NCBI GenBank assembly: GCA_029260755.1
Contig: JAJDCQ010000161.1
Span: 1 to 46,096 of the forward strand
Origin: Planctomycetota bacterium
GTDB taxonomy: Bacteria > Planctomycetota > J058 > JAJDCQ01
DNA: 46,096 bases
Direction: 5' to 3'
The notes below the pieces were generated by a model that made no database searches, was not told where the DNA came from, and was given only the letters and a program-made list of their open reading frames with translations. Numbering within the stretch: the stretch's first letter is position 1; every line of letters begins with the position of its first letter. A program made the translations under genes and the position numbers. Shown here in pieces: positions 44,301-46,096 of the stretch.

Positions 44301-45681
44301 ACAGCGCCCAGGCCTCCTGGGGCCGACCGAGCGAAAGGAGCCGCTCGGCACGCTCGACGAGCGCCCGCGAGAGATGCCGCTCCGCCTCGGACCGGGCCGA
44401 CTCGGCCGACGCCCGGGCCGCTCCGGCCGCGCTCGCCTCGGCCCGGGCGCGCTCCTCGGCCGCCTCGGCCCGGCTCCGGAGCTCGGCCTCGCGGGCCCGT
44501 CCCGCCTCGGCGTCCTCGCGCTCGCGCCGGGCGGCATCGCGCTCGTGCCGGACGCGGCCGACCGCGAAGACGACCCCGACGATGCCCGCGACGAGAAGAC
44601 CTGCGATCACGACGAGGGCGACGCTCGCCGTCGCGGCCAGCGCCCGGTTGCGACGGACCCAGCGACGGAGCCGATCGCGCCAACCGAGCGGCCGGGCCGC
44701 GATCGCCTCGCCGGCGACGAAGCGGTCGAGGTCGGCGGCGAGCTCGCCCGCGCTCGGGTAGCGCCGCTCGGGCTCCTTCTCGAGGCAGCGCAGCGCGATC
44801 GTCTCGAGGTCGGGGTGGATCGAGGGGTCGACGCGGCGGGGCGGCTCGGGGTCCTCGTGGAAGACGCGCCCGAGCACCTCGAGGACCTGGCTCCCGCCGA
44901 ACGGCGCGCGTCCGGTCAGCGCGTGGTAGAGGACGGCGCCGAGGCCGTAGACGTCCGAGCGCGGGCCCGTCGCGCTCGCATCGCCGCGCGCCTGCTCGGG
45001 CGCGGCGTAGGCGGGCGTCCCCAGGAACTGCCCGTCGACGGTGAGGTCGCGGCTCGCATCGACGTCGCGGGCGAGACCGAAGTCGGTCAGCTTCGGGCGT
45101 CCCTCCCGGTCGATGAGGACGTTCGCCGGCTTCACGTCACTATGGATGATCCCGAGGTCGTGGGCGTGGGCGAGGGCGCGGGCGAGCTCCGCGACCAGCG
45201 CCGCGAGCCGCCGCGGCGGCGGCGTCTGACGCTTCAGCGTCTCGTCGAGCGGCTCTCCCTCGACGAGGTCCATCACGAGGAACGGGCGCCCCTCGTGCTC
45301 GCCGACCTCGTGGACGCTCACGATCGCCGGGTGGCGCAGCCGCGCGGTCGCCCGGGCCTCGCGCGCGAACCGGGTCCGGGCTCGCTCCCCGCCGGCGCCG
45401 CCCCGCCCCTCGAGCAGCACCTTGATTGCGACGTGACGCCGGAGCTCGGGGTCGAACGCCCGGTAGACGGCGCCCATGCCGCCGCGACCGAGCTCCCCGA
45501 CGACGGTGTAGCGCCCGATCCGCGCCGAGGCGGCCGGCGCCGGACGCGGACCGGCGAGCGGATGCGCCGGTGGCGGCGGGCGCACCGCTCCGGGCGGAGG
45601 CGGCCCGGGCGGAGCGGACGCCGGCCGATCGGGCGGCACCGCCCGTTCGGGCCAGCGCGGGTCGGGGGCGTTGACGGTCAC
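41305..45681 (-). CDS. Membrane Ser/Thr protein kinase with long WD40 region
   Basis: 1458 residues from the GTG at 45679-45681; a TTG at 45717 is in frame but forms part of the -35 box, so is rejected. A Pro-rich leader precedes the kinase domain (about 56-330): GRGGMGAV loop, Lys87 in VAIKVLL, DFG at 200-202 and GTPAYAAPEQ. The catalytic loop is HSDVKPAN (His180-Ser181), so the Arg of HRD is lost, making a non-RD kinase. A membrane helix lies at about 348-374, then a coiled coil rich in Ala/Arg/Glu to about 440, then about 1,000 residues of WD40 repeats, enough for two propellers. The propellers should sense an exterior partner and the kinase should signal inside. Confidence 0.93.
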   Translation of the reverse strand: MTVNAPDPRWPERAVPPDRPASAPPGPPPPGAVRPPPPAHPLAGPRPAPAASARIGRYTVVGELGRGGMGAVYRAFDPELRRHVAIKVLLEGRGGAGGERARTRFAREARATARLRHPAIVSVHEVGEHEGRPFLVMDLVEGEPLDETLKRQTPPPRRLAALVAELARALAHAHDLGIIHSDVKPANVLIDREGRPKLTDFGLARDVDASRDLTVDGQFLGTPAYAAPEQARGDASATGPRSDVYGLGAVLYHALTGRAPFGGSQVLEVLGRVFHEDPEPPRRVDPSIHPDLETIALRCLEKEPERRYPSAGELAADLDRFVAGEAIAARPLGWRDRLRRWVRRNRALAATASVALVVIAGLLVAGIVGVVFAVGRVRHERDAARREREDAEAGRAREAELRSRAEAAEERARAEASAAGAARASAESARSEAERHLSRALVERAERLLSLGRPQEAWALSARAVELDDHGDARMALSRAQAISPRLDWVSPSRPRGAIGALAWSDDGSAVAIGSDDKRVYVYDPQSGRLIVALDGHTGPVRAVALARRRETWWLASGGADRDLRIAEIDAAGRVRATRVTRGHTAAVTGLAFASGGAALVSADAAGSVRLLDLGAADDDGDAADDDDDGVALIGETGQAVGALAVAPDGRLIGVATDSGVRLIAIDGSDRGAIDLPATGPIAFGPATWPLAVGKRDGTVSLWKPRAEREPSSAGYVRVGRLALAASAVTDLAFAGDGTLAVATDEGSVRLADADGWRGGAVPVHAGAVAGLAFAPGAGGQLATIGDDDQLRLFDVDALRRATPEAPPVAMAELGGHAAEVSVVAVSPNGELAAAAEHGSPKRGTRARIRVFAPSSGETLGWLAGHDTRRIGVLAWSPGGALLASGGEDGLVQLWDAKALEHVATLEGHARSVNGLLFLPDGATLVSGEGGAGAIRLWDVRTRAGLPPLDEGGEGNDGVGGLVVSPDGATLFVSRGSGKIEAWRLADRTRIDRRGVQPRGAGILAISGDGARIAVQGPGGTIEVREAGRLRERIAVLEGTDLDLGVNGLAFHPTRPDRLASASGDGLVTLWDVATGATLASLRGHGGSAESVAFTPDGAAILSGSLDGTVRRWSFAPERGSVIAHTGKLSAGAIEWSDAADAIAWCSGAEIVLVDARTSAERHRWTAHERGVMSLAFSPDGALLASAGRGGEVAVWRLRRGESPDELSRMTGHAAEIPGLAWTPDGQTIASGSFDKTARIWAASTGELLRTISSDDGVMDLAFRRRGDGVELVLALARRKLRVVDPETGLDRAVFDVPGQLLFRVAASPDGAMLALATSQGGGKGIVSLRDAETGRELARVSAHAVMALSLAWRPDGGLLASGGPDNTIRVWDPRDLAEVTSLTGHGGGITAITFSGDGAELLSGSADRTIRRWELRALGAPAAELIDEARGATGLRVIGIEAEPLPSRGLVRPRGAR

Positions 45682-45688
45682 GAACCGA

Positions 45689-45717
45689 TGGTGACGCGAC
45701 CGCCGCCCGCGGGTCAA
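45689..45717 (-). promoter_or_regulatory. Promoter giving a probably leaderless WD40 kinase mRNA
   Basis: Minus strand: TTGACC (45717-45712), 17-nt spacer, TCACCA (45694-45689), then 7 nt to the GTG at 45681. The predicted transcript start falls on the GTG. Confidence 0.5.
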
Positions 45718-45770
45718 CGAGGGGAGCCTCTCGGACGACCCCGGCCAGTCGCTAGCCCTAGCCCTAATGC

Positions 45771-45794
45771 CTGGAGGTTAAGCCGAACCCCTAC
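45771..45794 (-). promoter_or_regulatory. Shared upstream motif GTAGGG-N8-TAACCTCC, copy B
   Basis: Minus strand, about 90 nt before the kinase GTG; matches copy A at 37231-37254 in both blocks. Confidence 0.35.
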
Positions 45795-46096
45795 CCCCCC
45801 CCAACGACGCGACGAGGCCACACTCCGCTCCGAGCGGGAATAGTCGGCGAACCGCGGTCCTGCGCCGCCCCCTCCGACGTCACGCGGCTCGCTCTCTCCG
45901 GGCGGTCATCGGTTCGCTCATGGAGGGGGGCGGCAGGGCAACGGCGCGCTCGGCGCCGACTGCTGAATGTCCCGCGGCCTGCCCGCGAGCCGACCCGCGG
46001 CGCGGCAAGAGTACGAGCGTCTCCCGACGGCGTGGCCCATTGTCTTGCGAGGCCATCGCGGCCGCTCCGTTCGCGCGGCCCTCTCCCGTCGCGTTG
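45795..46096. other. Intergenic end of window
   Basis: No supported gene in about 300 nt. Includes a C-run (about 45793-45802) and dispersed repeat copy 3. A gene could begin beyond the window edge. Confidence 0.4.
45985..46036 (+). repeat. Dispersed repeat, copy 3
   Basis: GCGAGCCGACCCGCGG then GCAAGAGTACGAG and GGCGTGGC. The 32-nt right part matches copy 1 at 26 of 32 positions. Confidence 0.5.

Noticed and set aside
45682..45717. TTG start for the second WD40 kinase
   Set aside because: The TTG is the first part of a good TTGACC -35 box; GTG at 45681 fits the promoter better.
41524..45843. Long plus-strand open frame opposite the second WD40 kinase
   Set aside because: Shadow frame; same reasoning, and the kinase and WD40 repeats lie on the minus strand.

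Overview
This is a very GC-rich window (dense coding, strong G/C at third codon positions, many GTG and TTG starts) from a Gram-negative-type bacterium: it encodes an outer-membrane beta-barrel ending in Phe, lipoprotein signals, a GspK-like pseudopilin and large periplasmic multihaem cytochromes. Two receptor-type Ser/Thr kinases fused to WD40 propellers, a kinase fused to a SUMF1-like domain, and free WD40 lipoproteins together point to Planctomycetota (a high-GC lineage). Myxococcota or a related deep phylum cannot be excluded from sequence alone. No rRNA, tRNA, CRISPR array or intact transposase was seen.

Layout. (1) 1-1417, minus: a transglutaminase/DUF2126 protein running off the left edge. 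(2) 1578-7360, minus: a WD40 Ser/Thr kinase with an altered DFG motif, then two small envelope proteins. (3) 7537-11178, plus: a circularly permuted ATP-grasp protein and a class II amidotransferase-transglutaminase fusion. With gene 1 these form the known transglutaminase/ATP-grasp peptide-modification network. (4) 11190-12632, minus: a membrane-anchored protein of unknown function. (5) 13031-17572, plus: aroA, aroC and two WD40 proteins, each overlapping the next by 4 nt. (6) 17733-29110, plus: a six-gene operon that opens with a GAF histidine kinase and closes with a sigma54 response regulator. Between them are a giant GspK-like pseudopilin with a LamG-like domain, an alpha-helical exported protein, a Ser/Thr kinase-SUMF protein and a protein with three LpoB-like repeats. 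(7) 29111-30529: non-coding island with palindromes, a REP-like element, dispersed repeats and an HNH-endonuclease-like remnant. (8) 30530-39707, plus: an electron-transfer island. It encodes a ferredoxin-flavoprotein, a dihaem-type cytochrome b membrane protein, a 26-haem and a 25-haem cytochrome c, then (after a hairpin) an outer-membrane barrel and an AhpD-like protein. (9) 39895-41217, plus: a membrane-anchored helical-repeat protein. (10) 41305-45681, minus: a second WD40 Ser/Thr kinase with HSD in place of HRD. (11) 45682-46096: promoter region and a dispersed repeat.

The most interesting parts are region 8, which reads as a complete inner-membrane to outer-membrane electron conduit with 51 haem-binding motifs in two adjacent proteins, and region 6, where a two-component pair brackets a pseudopilin, a Ser/Thr kinase and a tripled LpoB-like protein, suggesting a signalling-controlled cell-envelope system. 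Several promoters sit so close to the start codon that leaderless transcripts are likely, especially for the WD40 kinases.
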